NCBI GenBank assembly: GCA_016287765.1 | Contig: JAEEWS010000003.1 | Location: 47,560 to 111,559, forward strand | DNA length: 64,000 nt | Source: Lachnospiraceae bacterium | GTDB lineage: Bacteria > Bacillota_A > Clostridia > Lachnospirales > Lachnospiraceae | Direction of reading: 5' to 3' | Part shown: one piece after another, positions 52,726 through 60,611 of the stretch | Position numbering within the stretch: the stretch's first letter is position 1 | How the letters are laid out: each line of letters begins with the position of its first letter | Position numbers and translations under genes: made by a program | The notes under the pieces: model-generated | The model's database searches: none | What the model was told of the DNA's origin: nothing | What the model saw: only the letters and a program-made list of their open reading frames with translations

Positions 52726-53643
52726 ATGATTGAAGAACTGCATGGTACAAAAGAAATAGTTCATCATGACCAATTTGACGGTTTTAAGATCTACATGAAC
52801 ACCAAACATGAAGACTATCCCGCCCATTGGCACTCCGACATTGAGATCATCATGCCCATAAAAAACATATATAATGCCTTTATCGATAACGTTAACCACG
52901 TTTTAAACGAAGGGGATATCATCATCATTCCCAGCGGCGAAATGCACACTCTTACCTCCCCTCCCGACGGTGAAAGGCTCATCTTTCAGGTCAGACATTC
53001 CATCCTCAGGGAGGTCAGCGGATTTGACGCAGCATACAGCCGCTTCTTCCCCTGTGCCATCTTTACTAAAAACGAAGAAAACGATGAATATAAAAAACTC
53101 CGTTCCCTTCTTTGGAAGATAATCCACGAGCAGGAAAAAATGGACATCCTCTGCGGCGCCAGCATACATGCCCTCACTCTTTCCTTTTTTGTGGAAGCGG
53201 GACGTATCTGCCTCATGCAGAACTCCGGCACCGCAGGAGTAAAGCATCAGAGACAGCAAAGCTACATCGATACCTTTTTCAGTATCTGTAAATACATTAA
53301 CGAACATTGTTCGGAAGACCTGCCTCTTGACACCGTGGTGGGCATCTCCGGTTTTTCAAAGTCTCACTTTATCCGTCTTTTTAAGGATTTCACCGGTGTC
53401 ACCTATTACGAATACCTTCAGAAACGACGCATGACCAATGCAGAACTGCTTCTGATAGATACGGGTGATTCCGTGGCGGATATAGCAATGAGAAGCGGTT
53501 ATAACTCTCTTGCCACCTTTAACCGTGTATTTAAGGACAGCCACAACTGTACCCCCTCCGAGTACAGAAAGATCGCCTGGTCCAGCGATGTTCACAAGAA
53601 TATGGAATCCAAACCTGTCATCCATGAAAGTTATTCCGCCTGA
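52726..53643 (+). CDS. AraC-family transcriptional regulator with cupin sensor
   Basis: The protein has 305 residues. An N-terminal cupin-type sensor (about 15-110; HWHSDIEIIMPI, LNEGDIIIIPSGEMHTL) precedes a C-terminal double helix-turn-helix domain (about 195-295; LPLDTVVGISGFSKSHFIRLFKDF, then DIAMRSGYNSLATFNRVFKD). It is one of only two plus-strand genes, divergent from the GH3-led operon, so it is the likely activator of that operon in response to a sugar. The effector is unknown. It ends in a strong terminator shared with the pullulanase gene. Confidence 0.93.
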   Translation: MIEELHGTKEIVHHDQFDGFKIYMNTKHEDYPAHWHSDIEIIMPIKNIYNAFIDNVNHVLNEGDIIIIPSGEMHTLTSPPDGERLIFQVRHSILREVSGFDAAYSRFFPCAIFTKNEENDEYKKLRSLLWKIIHEQEKMDILCGASIHALTLSFFVEAGRICLMQNSGTAGVKHQRQQSYIDTFFSICKYINEHCSEDLPLDTVVGISGFSKSHFIRLFKDFTGVTYYEYLQKRRMTNAELLLIDTGDSVADIAMRSGYNSLATFNRVFKDSHNCTPSEYRKIAWSSDVHKNMESKPVIHESYSA

Positions 53644-53672
53644 TATTGATCAATTTTTCCTATAAAACAAAG

Positions 53673-53745
53673 CCCCCGGTGTTTAAAGTACTGCCCGAAT
53701 GTAAGAATTCTCCTTCGGGATGCACTTTAAACACCGGGGGTTTTT
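53673..53745. terminator. Bidirectional terminator with 17-bp perfect stem
   Basis: CCCCCGGTGTTTAAAGT (53673-53689) and its exact inverse (53724-53740) flank a 34-base loop that has its own CCCGAA/TTCGGG arm (53694-53699, 53714-53719). TTTTT follows on the plus strand (AraC), and a T-rich tract follows on the minus strand (pullulanase). Confidence 0.9.
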
Positions 53746-53746
53746 A

Positions 53747-56455
53747 TCACTTCCGGTTTTCTGAATTATTTTCCTTCTTTTTCTTTTTGCCGAGTGCAAC
53801 AGCCAAGCCCGCTGCTATCGCGCCCAGACCGGCAACTACGGGACAAACGATCATGATGATCTTGTTTATGCCCTTATTACTTCCGGTATTTCCTTTAACA
53901 AGGACCATGGCGGATATGGCAGGTACGGTAACACTGCCCTTTGCGGTACCCAGCTTTTCCACGCCTGCTTTTTCCTTATCGACGCATATGCTCCATTTAC
54001 CGTCGGGAAGTGTCACTTCGGTCTCTTTTTTGTTGGAGTTAAAGATCACAATGATGCTGTCGGCACAATCTCCGCTTGCTTTGCCATCGGTCTCGACAGC
54101 GATCACGTTGTCCTCAGTACCGGTCAAACGGCGCATCGAGGACTTTATCACATCATGATCCGATGCTCTTAAAGCAGCATGAGCTTTTCTGAATTCGATC
54201 AGCCCCTTGTAATATTCAAAAACATTTCTGTATTCTTCTTCATCCAGATTGTTCCACTTAAGCTGGTTCACTTTATCCGGAGCATTGTAGCTGTTGGAAT
54301 TAAAGCTTCCGTCACTGTTTACCTTGGTACGGAGCATTTCTTCTCCCGCCTGCATAAAAGGTATGCCTCTGGCTGTAAGATAAATGGCAGCCGCCAGATT
54401 GTTCATGGCGATCCTGTCTTCTCTCGAAGCATCCGGAGTGGAACAGGTGATCCTGTCAATAAGGGTATTGTTATCATGGCAGGATGCATACTGCACCATC
54501 TGCGCAGGCTCATCCGTCCAGTTGGGATCGGCCATATAGTAAGAAGTCAGCTTGTCCGTAACTCCGGTAAGCCCTGAAACATATCCCAGTGAAGTGGTTG
54601 AAAATACACTGCCTTTAAGAGTGTCTCTCATGTCATCACTGAAGAAAGCCATGTCCGGAACCATCTTGGAATTCACCTGTGTAGTCATGCTGTAACCCTC
54701 TTTTGTTACAGCTGTAGACATTGTCCAGCCTTCGCCATAAAAGATCACGTTGGGATGATCCTCGTGAACGGTTTTAATAACCTCGTTCATGGTCTCCGTA
54801 TCGATGAGTCCCACCAGATCGAAACGGAAGCCGTCGATATGGTATTCATCAGCCCAGTATTTAACCGAATCCACAATGTACTTTTTCACCATGGAACGCT
54901 CGGAAGCGGTATCATTGCCGCAGCCCGAACCGTTTGAGTACTTTCCGTTGTCATCAACTCTTGAGAAATAGCCGGGAACCAGCTTGTTAAAGCAGAATTC
55001 GGCACTGTTGTAGACATGATTGTAAACCACGTCCATTACCACCGAAATGCCGTTATCATGAAGTCCCTTTACCATTTCCTTAACTTCTTTTACCCGCACT
55101 TCACCATTCTTGGGATCTGTGGAGAAGGAACCTTCGGGAACATTGTAATTCACAGGGTCGTAGCCCCAGTTAAAGGTGGCAAGGGAATTATTCTCATCTA
55201 TGGATCCGAAATCATAAAAAGGAAGGATGTGCAGATGAGTAATACCCAGTTCCTTAATGTGGTCTAAGCCTGTAGAAACGCCGCCTTCGGTCTTCGTACC
55301 GGTTTCAATGAGGCCGAGATACTTTCTTTTATTCTTTATCCCGGAACTGTTGCTGCTTGAAAGATCCCTTATCTGAAGTTCATATATAATGGCATCATTT
55401 ATGGGCATATCATAGTGGGGATCCTTGTCCTTGTCCCAGCCTTCGGGATCTGTAGAATCAAGATCTATGACCATGGCTCTTTTCCCGTTTACACCGGTAG
55501 TACGCGCATAGGGATCCACGGCCTCGTTTTCCGTGCCTCCCACTACAGCAGTGTAAGTATAGTAAACTCCGTTAAGGTTTCCGGACTTTGAAGCTGTCCA
55601 TACTCCCTTTTCTCCCCTCATCATCTCAAGTCTTTCGATCAGGTCATCAGCTTCTTCGTTACCGGACTTGTAGAGATTAACCGACAGACTGTCGGCTGTG
55701 GGAGCCCAGACCTTAAAGGTGGTAAGATCCTTGGTCCATACAGCACCCAGATCCTTCCCCTCATAGGTATATTCCTTTTCAAAGCTTTCCGTGGAATAAA
55801 TATTGGGAATATTAATCTTGTATTCAGTTCCTTCAAAACTCAGCTTGTAACTTCCCGTACCGTCAAGCTCGGCTCCGAGGGTCAACTTAAATACAGTACC
55901 GGAGATCTTGGTAACCTTGGTCACGGCTATCTCTCCGTCACGCCCGCTGACTTTAAAAAACTTATTCACATCTCCCTCCGGTTCACCGGTCATGGTAACG
56001 GTCACAGCACCGTTTTCATAAGCGGCATTTGCTACCTTCACTCCAACCACAGCATCCTCTCCGTATTTTTTGGTATATCCTTTAACTCCGGATTCAATAT
56101 AGACATGGACAGTTCCGGATATCATCTCCGAAACATCTATAAACTGATCCTCATTAATGTCCTTTGCCCATGAGGAGGTCCTTACAATGAAGCCCACGGA
56201 AGAAGTGCCGGGTGTAAGCACCTTGGTGGCCACCTTTTCTCCGTCTTCATCTTTAAATTCATATCCTGCTCCGTCTTTTCCGGCTTCCCAGAGCCAGACA
56301 TCCCATCCGTCATATTTCCCGTCCACTCTGTGATAATGCACTTTAAGGACCAGGTCCGCTCCTTTGGCAATGACAGAAGGTACCACATTCCCCAACAATC
56401 CTATTGAAAGGACCAAAGCGAGAAATGCTGCGATAAATCTCTTGATCTTCATCAT
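53747..56455 (-). CDS. Membrane-anchored type I pullulanase (GH13_14)
   Basis: The protein has 902 residues. The signal peptide (1-30) is followed by a CBM41/PUD-like starch-binding domain (about 34-130, VHYHRVDGKYDGWDVWLWE), an Ig-like linker, CBM48 (235-310), and the catalytic barrel with pullulanase signature NWGYDP (429-434), DVVYNH (475-480), nucleophile Asp 546 (DGFRFD), acid/base Glu 575 (YGEGW) and the CHDN block. A C-terminal hydrophobic helix (about 865-885) with a KKKKK stop anchors it to the membrane. It cleaves alpha-1,6 bonds of pullulan or branched starch outside the cell. It is a single-gene unit. Confidence 0.95.
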   Translation of the reverse strand: MMKIKRFIAAFLALVLSIGLLGNVVPSVIAKGADLVLKVHYHRVDGKYDGWDVWLWEAGKDGAGYEFKDEDGEKVATKVLTPGTSSVGFIVRTSSWAKDINEDQFIDVSEMISGTVHVYIESGVKGYTKKYGEDAVVGVKVANAAYENGAVTVTMTGEPEGDVNKFFKVSGRDGEIAVTKVTKISGTVFKLTLGAELDGTGSYKLSFEGTEYKINIPNIYSTESFEKEYTYEGKDLGAVWTKDLTTFKVWAPTADSLSVNLYKSGNEEADDLIERLEMMRGEKGVWTASKSGNLNGVYYTYTAVVGGTENEAVDPYARTTGVNGKRAMVIDLDSTDPEGWDKDKDPHYDMPINDAIIYELQIRDLSSSNSSGIKNKRKYLGLIETGTKTEGGVSTGLDHIKELGITHLHILPFYDFGSIDENNSLATFNWGYDPVNYNVPEGSFSTDPKNGEVRVKEVKEMVKGLHDNGISVVMDVVYNHVYNSAEFCFNKLVPGYFSRVDDNGKYSNGSGCGNDTASERSMVKKYIVDSVKYWADEYHIDGFRFDLVGLIDTETMNEVIKTVHEDHPNVIFYGEGWTMSTAVTKEGYSMTTQVNSKMVPDMAFFSDDMRDTLKGSVFSTTSLGYVSGLTGVTDKLTSYYMADPNWTDEPAQMVQYASCHDNNTLIDRITCSTPDASREDRIAMNNLAAAIYLTARGIPFMQAGEEMLRTKVNSDGSFNSNSYNAPDKVNQLKWNNLDEEEYRNVFEYYKGLIEFRKAHAALRASDHDVIKSSMRRLTGTEDNVIAVETDGKASGDCADSIIVIFNSNKKETEVTLPDGKWSICVDKEKAGVEKLGTAKGSVTVPAISAMVLVKGNTGSNKGINKIIMIVCPVVAGLGAIAAGLAVALGKKKKKENNSENRK

Positions 56456-56484
56456 GATCTTCTCCTCCGTTTATTTTATAAACC

Positions 56485-56528
56485 GGATCATATTTGCCTA
56501 AAAAGCAACGATCCGAAACCTATGATCC
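56485..56528 (-). promoter_or_regulatory. Structured leader of the pullulanase mRNA
   Basis: GGATCATA (56485-56492) and TATGATCC (56521-56528) are exact inverse repeats. CGGATC (56484-56489) can instead pair with GATCCG (56510-56515), so two exclusive folds are possible. The segment lies between a -10 TAAAAT (56530-56535) and the ribosome site. Confidence 0.4.
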
Positions 56529-56549
56529 TATTTTACCAGAAAAAAACAA

Positions 56550-56589
56550 AAAAATCTACGAAAACTTTCGAAATGTTTCGTAGATTTTT
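56550..56589. promoter_or_regulatory. 14-bp inverted repeat upstream of the pullulanase promoter
   Basis: AAAAATCTACGAAA (56550-56563) and its exact inverse (56576-56589) with a 12-base centre containing TTTCGAAA. It lies just upstream of the pullulanase -10 (56530-56535), covering or abutting the poor -35, so a regulator site is as likely as a second terminator for kduI. Confidence 0.5.
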
Positions 56590-56608
56590 AAAATTATAAC
56601 GGTTGAAA

Positions 56609-56636
56609 TAAAAAAGCGGAGCAATAAAGCTCCGCT
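56609..56636 (-). terminator. Rho-independent terminator after kduI
   Basis: Arms AGCGGAGC (56615-56622) and GCTCCGCT (56629-56636), 6-base loop, then six T on the minus strand. It lies 16 bases after the kduI stop. Confidence 0.88.
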
Positions 56637-56651
56637 AAGATCCTGTTATCA

Positions 56652-57515
56652 CTATCTGAGGTCTGTCATTGCACAATGGTCCATATCATCGAAGTCCTGG
56701 TTTTCTCCAACCATGCCCCAGATGAAGGTGTAGTTTTTGGTTCCGCAGCCGGAATGGATGGACCAGCTGGGAGAAATAACAGCCTGTTCGTTTCTCATGA
56801 CGATATGGCGTGTCTCTGTGGGTTCGCCCATATAATGGAATACGCAGTCATTCTCACCCATTTCAAAGTAGAGATAAACTTCCATTCTTCTGTCATGGGT
56901 ATGGCAAGGCATAGTGTTCCATACAGAACCTTCCTCAAGATGAGTCATGCCCATTTCCAGCTGACAGGATTCAACCTGTCCGGGAAGGATATACTTGCAG
57001 ATGGTTCTGTGATTGGCATCCTGAAGGCTGCCGCACTCTACCTTGAATCTGTCCTGGATGATAACAACGCCGGGCTCAGGTGTTCCGTTGGGTTTGATAA
57101 GCACTGTGGGATAAGTCTTGTGAGCGGGAGCGCTGTTTAAGTAGAACTTTGCGGGTTTCTTTGCATCAACGGAAGCAAAGGTAATGTCCTTTGATCCCAT
57201 ACCGATATACATGCCCTCTTTATAAGCCACCTTGTATTCCTTGCCGTCAATGGTAATGATACCGTCACCGCCGATATTGATGACGCCCATTTCACGTCTC
57301 TGAAGGAAATACTCTGCTCTCAGTTCATCTCCTGCCGTAAGAACAAGCTTGCCCTTTACCGGAACAGCGGATCCTGTAATGATCCTGTCGATGTGGCTGT
57401 AAACCAGCTTTATCTCATCAGCCTTAAAAAGATCATCGATCAGAAACTCCTCGCGAAGTCTGTCTGTTGTATAGTATTTTACATCCTTGGGGGATGCAGC
57501 AGTGCGTAATTCCAT
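56652..57515 (-). CDS. kduI: 5-dehydro-4-deoxy-D-glucuronate isomerase
   Basis: The protein has 287 residues (family about 276-280). Cupin-type zinc site: MPCHTHDRRMEVYLYFE supplies two His and a Glu, and a later His lies in PSWSIHSGCGTKNY. The enzyme converts 5-keto-4-deoxyuronate, from unsaturated uronates of pectin or glycosaminoglycan lyases, to 3-deoxy-D-glycero-2,5-hexodiulosonate, en route to KDG. The partner KduD reductase gene is not in the window. It follows kdgK by 59 bases in the same transcript and ends at a terminator. Confidence 0.95.
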   Translation of the reverse strand: MELRTAASPKDVKYYTTDRLREEFLIDDLFKADEIKLVYSHIDRIITGSAVPVKGKLVLTAGDELRAEYFLQRREMGVINIGGDGIITIDGKEYKVAYKEGMYIGMGSKDITFASVDAKKPAKFYLNSAPAHKTYPTVLIKPNGTPEPGVVIIQDRFKVECGSLQDANHRTICKYILPGQVESCQLEMGMTHLEEGSVWNTMPCHTHDRRMEVYLYFEMGENDCVFHYMGEPTETRHIVMRNEQAVISPSWSIHSGCGTKNYTFIWGMVGENQDFDDMDHCAMTDLR

Positions 57516-57574
57516 TTTATCTTCTCCTTACAAAACCTGTGTCATTATTTCTGTCTTAACCTTAGAACGGGTTA

Positions 57575-58606
57575 TTATCTCTGAACTCTTCCGGATCCGT
57601 CGCCGCCTACAAGATTGTCTACATCTGAGCGGGAAACAAGGTTAAAGTCTCCGGGGATGGTGTGCTTAAGAGCTGAAGCTGCAACACCGAACTCAAGAGC
57701 GCTCTTGAAATCCTTACCGTCAACAAATCCGCAGATAACACCGCCTGCGAAGGAATCGCCGCCGCCTACACGGTCAACGATGGGTGTGATCCTGTACTCT
57801 CTTGAATGATAGAATTCCTTGGTGTCGCGGGAATATATGCATGCGCTCCAGCCGTTATCGGAAGCGGAATGGCTCACACGGAGGGAACTGATAACATATT
57901 CGAAGTTGAACTTCTTAACCATCTGCTCGAAGATGGACTTGTAACCGTCAAGCTTGAGATCGCCGCTTGTAACGTCTGTCTCGCCGGGCTTAAAGCCAAG
58001 AACCTTCTCAGCATCCTCTTCGTTACCTATGCAGACATCAACGTACTGCATAAGGTTGGACATAACCTTCTGAGCCTTCTCGGAGGACCAAAGCTTCTTA
58101 CGGAAGTTAAGATCGCAGGAAACCTTTACGCCTGCCTTCTTTGCTGCCTTACAAGCAAGCTCTGTGAGCTCAGCTGCCTTGTCGGATACAGCGGGTGTGA
58201 TACCTGTAAAATGGAACCAGTCAGCGCCTGCAAAGATCTTATCGAAATCAAAATCTGAAGGCTCTGCCTCGGAAATAGCAGAATGAGCACGGTCATAGAT
58301 AACATTGGAGGCTCTCATTGCAGATCCTGTTTCAAGGAAATAGATTCCGAGTCTTTCACCGCCTCTTGCGATGAAACCTGTACCAACGTTCATTTTACGA
58401 AGAGCCGCAACGGCTGCTTCACCGATGGGGTTCTTGGGAACCTTTGTTACGAACTCGGCGTCATGACCGTAGTTTGCAAGGGATACTGCTACGTTAGCTT
58501 CTCCTCCGCCATAGTTGATGTCAAATTCATCAGCCTGAAGTATCTTTTCGTTTCCGGGTGTAGAGAGTCTGAGCATGATCTCACCCATTGTAATAACTTT
58601 TGCCAT
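57575..58606 (-). CDS. kdgK: 2-keto-3-deoxygluconate kinase
   Basis: This PfkB/ribokinase-family kinase has 343 residues. The N-terminal substrate block is NYGGGEANVAVSLANYG, and the C-terminal ATP block DRVGGGDSFAGGVICG holds the catalytic Asp. It phosphorylates KDG to KDPG, where the uronate branches of kduI and uxaA meet. The following KDPG aldolase (kdgA) is not in the window. It is led by a promoter whose -10 lies inside a palindrome. Confidence 0.92.
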   Translation of the reverse strand: MAKVITMGEIMLRLSTPGNEKILQADEFDINYGGGEANVAVSLANYGHDAEFVTKVPKNPIGEAAVAALRKMNVGTGFIARGGERLGIYFLETGSAMRASNVIYDRAHSAISEAEPSDFDFDKIFAGADWFHFTGITPAVSDKAAELTELACKAAKKAGVKVSCDLNFRKKLWSSEKAQKVMSNLMQYVDVCIGNEEDAEKVLGFKPGETDVTSGDLKLDGYKSIFEQMVKKFNFEYVISSLRVSHSASDNGWSACIYSRDTKEFYHSREYRITPIVDRVGGGDSFAGGVICGFVDGKDFKSALEFGVAASALKHTIPGDFNLVSRSDVDNLVGGDGSGRVQR

Positions 58607-58702
58607 ATCTTGGTCTCCTTAAAATAATTAAAATATGTTGTTAAACTCAAAAGTGAAGATTTTTTAAGATCCGCACCTTTGAAAAATAAACTCTGCAACA
58701 AG

Positions 58703-58736
58703 GGGTATTATATACCCAGCACTGTTAAAAATCCAA
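58703..58736 (-). promoter_or_regulatory. kdgK-kduI promoter with palindrome over the -10
   Basis: Minus strand: -35 TTGGAT (58731-58736), 18-base spacer, -10 TATAAT (58707-58712). The -10 sits inside the palindrome GGGTAT-TAT-ATACCC (58703-58717), a likely repressor site. The leader of about 95 bases holds CACCTTTGAAA on the plus strand (58674-58684). Confidence 0.55.
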
Positions 58737-58796
58737 CCCAAAAATCCAAAAAAACGGGTATGTTAGAAAAAGATTATCACTGTAATCTGTGCCTTT

Positions 58797-60281
58797 TTAC
58801 AAAGTAACACCTCTCTTAAAGATGGCAAGATCATGATATCCGGCTATCTCGCTCTTAACTTTCTTACCGGATGCGATGTCCATCACAGCTTTAAGAAGTT
58901 CGCCCGCCAGTTCTTTCATGTCTTTTCCGTCTGTAAGGACGCCGCAGTTAAAGTCTATCCATTTCTCCTTGTGATCGTAAAGAGCTGAATTGGTGGATAT
59001 CTTCACCGTGGGAACGGGAGCTGCAAAGGGTGTACCTCTTCCGGTGGTGAAAAGCACGATCTGAGCACCGGAAGCCGCAAGGCCGGTTGCTGCCACCAGA
59101 TCGTTACCCGGAGCACTTAACAGATTTAATCCCTTATCGCTCACTCTCTCACCGTATTCCAAAACTCCTCTTACCTTGGACTTACCCGACTTTTGGGTGC
59201 ATCCCAGGGATTTGTCCTCCAGGGTGGAGATACCACCCGCTTTATTCCCGGGAGAAGGATTTTCATATATGGTCTGGTCGTTCTTGATATAATACTCTTT
59301 AAAGTTGTTTATCAGACAAACCGTTTTGTCAAAAAGTGCGGGACTGGCACAGCGGTCCATGAGCATGGTCTCCGCTCCGAACATTTCGGGAACCTCTGTA
59401 AGGATGGTGGTTCCGCCCATGGAACAAAGTATATCCGAGAAAAGTCCCACCGTAGGATTGGCGGTAATACCGGAAAGGCCGTCGGAGCCGCCGCATTTAA
59501 GGCCAATGATCAGTTTGTCCGCAGAGCAGGTCTCTCTTTCAAAACTTCCCGCATATTCCATCAGTTTATCCAGAAGTTTGCTTCCTTCTTCCAGTTCGTC
59601 TTCCACATCCTGGCATTGAAGGAATTTGATCCTCTTTTCGTCATATTCACCGATATAACTCTTAAGTACCTGAATATTGGAATTTTCGCAGCCAAGGCCC
59701 AGCACAAGCACTCCTCCTGCATTGGGATGCTTTATAAGATCCGCAAGTATTGTCCTTGTGGATTCCTGATCGTCTCCCATCTGCGAACATCCGTAGGGAT
59801 GAGCAAAGGCAAGAACGTCTTCCACGTTGCCCTTCATCTTCTTTTTCGCATTTTCCGCAAGCCTTGCGGCTATGGGGTTCACACAGCCCACCGTAGGGAT
59901 GATCCATATCTCGTTTCTGACTCCCACCGAGCCGTCCTTACGAACGTAGCCCATAAACTCTGCAGGAGTTCTGGGAGGCAGGTCCTCCGAGGCATTTTCC
60001 GGATGATAGGAGTAGTTCAAAAGATCCCCCAGATTAGTCTTCAGATTATGGATATGCACATGGCTGCCTGCAGGAACAAAGGTGGTGGCATGTCCTATGG
60101 GATATCCGTATTTTATGATATTTTCGCCTTCTTTAAGATCCTTAAGTGAGATCTTGTGGCCTCTTATAATGTCTTCCTTAAGGGTAACACTGTTTTTTCC
60201 GTCAAGGATCTTTGATCCTTTTTTCAGATCTTTAAGTGCAACACAAACATTGTCGATTTCATTGATCTTTATATAATCCAT
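58797..60281 (-). CDS. uxaA: Altronate dehydratase, full-length
   Basis: The protein has 494 residues. An N-terminal SAF-like domain (about 1-90) is joined to the UxaA catalytic domain (PRTPAEFMGYVRKDGSVGVRN; FAHPYGCSQMGDDQESTR; LKCGGSDGLSGITANPTVG). The family enzyme dehydrates D-altronate to KDG using iron. The related galactarate dehydratase (GarD) has the same domains, so altronate is favoured by neighbours rather than proven. It is divergent from uxaC. The tagaturonate reductase UxaB needed between UxaC and UxaA is not in the window. Confidence 0.92.
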   Translation of the reverse strand: MDYIKINEIDNVCVALKDLKKGSKILDGKNSVTLKEDIIRGHKISLKDLKEGENIIKYGYPIGHATTFVPAGSHVHIHNLKTNLGDLLNYSYHPENASEDLPPRTPAEFMGYVRKDGSVGVRNEIWIIPTVGCVNPIAARLAENAKKKMKGNVEDVLAFAHPYGCSQMGDDQESTRTILADLIKHPNAGGVLVLGLGCENSNIQVLKSYIGEYDEKRIKFLQCQDVEDELEEGSKLLDKLMEYAGSFERETCSADKLIIGLKCGGSDGLSGITANPTVGLFSDILCSMGGTTILTEVPEMFGAETMLMDRCASPALFDKTVCLINNFKEYYIKNDQTIYENPSPGNKAGGISTLEDKSLGCTQKSGKSKVRGVLEYGERVSDKGLNLLSAPGNDLVAATGLAASGAQIVLFTTGRGTPFAAPVPTVKISTNSALYDHKEKWIDFNCGVLTDGKDMKELAGELLKAVMDIASGKKVKSEIAGYHDLAIFKRGVTL

Positions 60282-60337
60282 GCTTCCTCCGTTTCATATC
60301 CTTCAAAGAAAATTTTGGGATCATCGGGTCAGTTCGA

Positions 60338-60366
60338 ATTTTAAGCAATTTAAAAATCAAAGTCAA
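60338..60366 (-). promoter_or_regulatory. Sigma-A promoter of uxaA
   Basis: Minus strand: -35 TTGACT (60361-60366), 17-base spacer, -10 TAAAAT (60338-60343). Two direct CTTTCAAA copies (60378-60385, 60400-60407), 22 bases apart, lie just upstream and may bind a regulator. Confidence 0.7.
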
Positions 60367-60489
60367 CTTATTTAACTCTTTCAAAAGACATTCAACAATC
60401 TTTCAAATCTATTATAACAACATTAACAATGAAAAATGCAACCGTAAATTTTTATGAAGTAAAAAGCAATTATTGACAAGTTTCTACTC

Positions 60490-60518
60490 TTGTTTTGAAT
60501 AAAGATATGTTCTATAAT
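60490..60518 (+). promoter_or_regulatory. Probable promoter of uxaC
   Basis: -35-like TTGTTT (60490-60495), 17-base spacer, -10 TATAAT (60513-60518). It is the best-spaced pair in the 330-base divergent gap 60282-60611, which otherwise holds the uxaA promoter, repeats and AT-rich sequence. Confidence 0.5.
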
Positions 60519-60530
60519 CACGTCATATGA

Positions 60531-60572
60531 TTGTCGGATAACAAACAGGACAAGGGTCTTTTGTACCGACAA
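60531..60572 (+). promoter_or_regulatory. Inverted repeat in the uxaC leader
   Basis: TTGTCGG (60531-60537) and CCGACAA (60566-60572) are exact inverses, 28 bases apart, immediately downstream of the predicted uxaC start site. It could be an operator or an RNA hairpin ahead of the ribosome site at 60595-60601. Confidence 0.4.
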
Positions 60573-60611
60573 AAAACGTATTTGTTTCACCTTTGAAAGG
60601 ATGGTTAAAAT

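Noticed and set aside
59193..60149. 318-codon frame on the plus strand
   Set aside because: Lies inside uxaA on the other strand and has no recognisable domain; a shadow of a conserved gene.
60473..60478. TTGACA as the uxaC -35
   Set aside because: No -10 at 16-18 bases; the nearest TATAAT is 34 bases away, while TTGTTT is at the right distance.
60528..60545. Resemblance of ATTGT-C-GGATAACAA to the lac operator
   Set aside because: The spacing is shortened, the second half-site is missing, and no LacI-family gene is present; probably chance.
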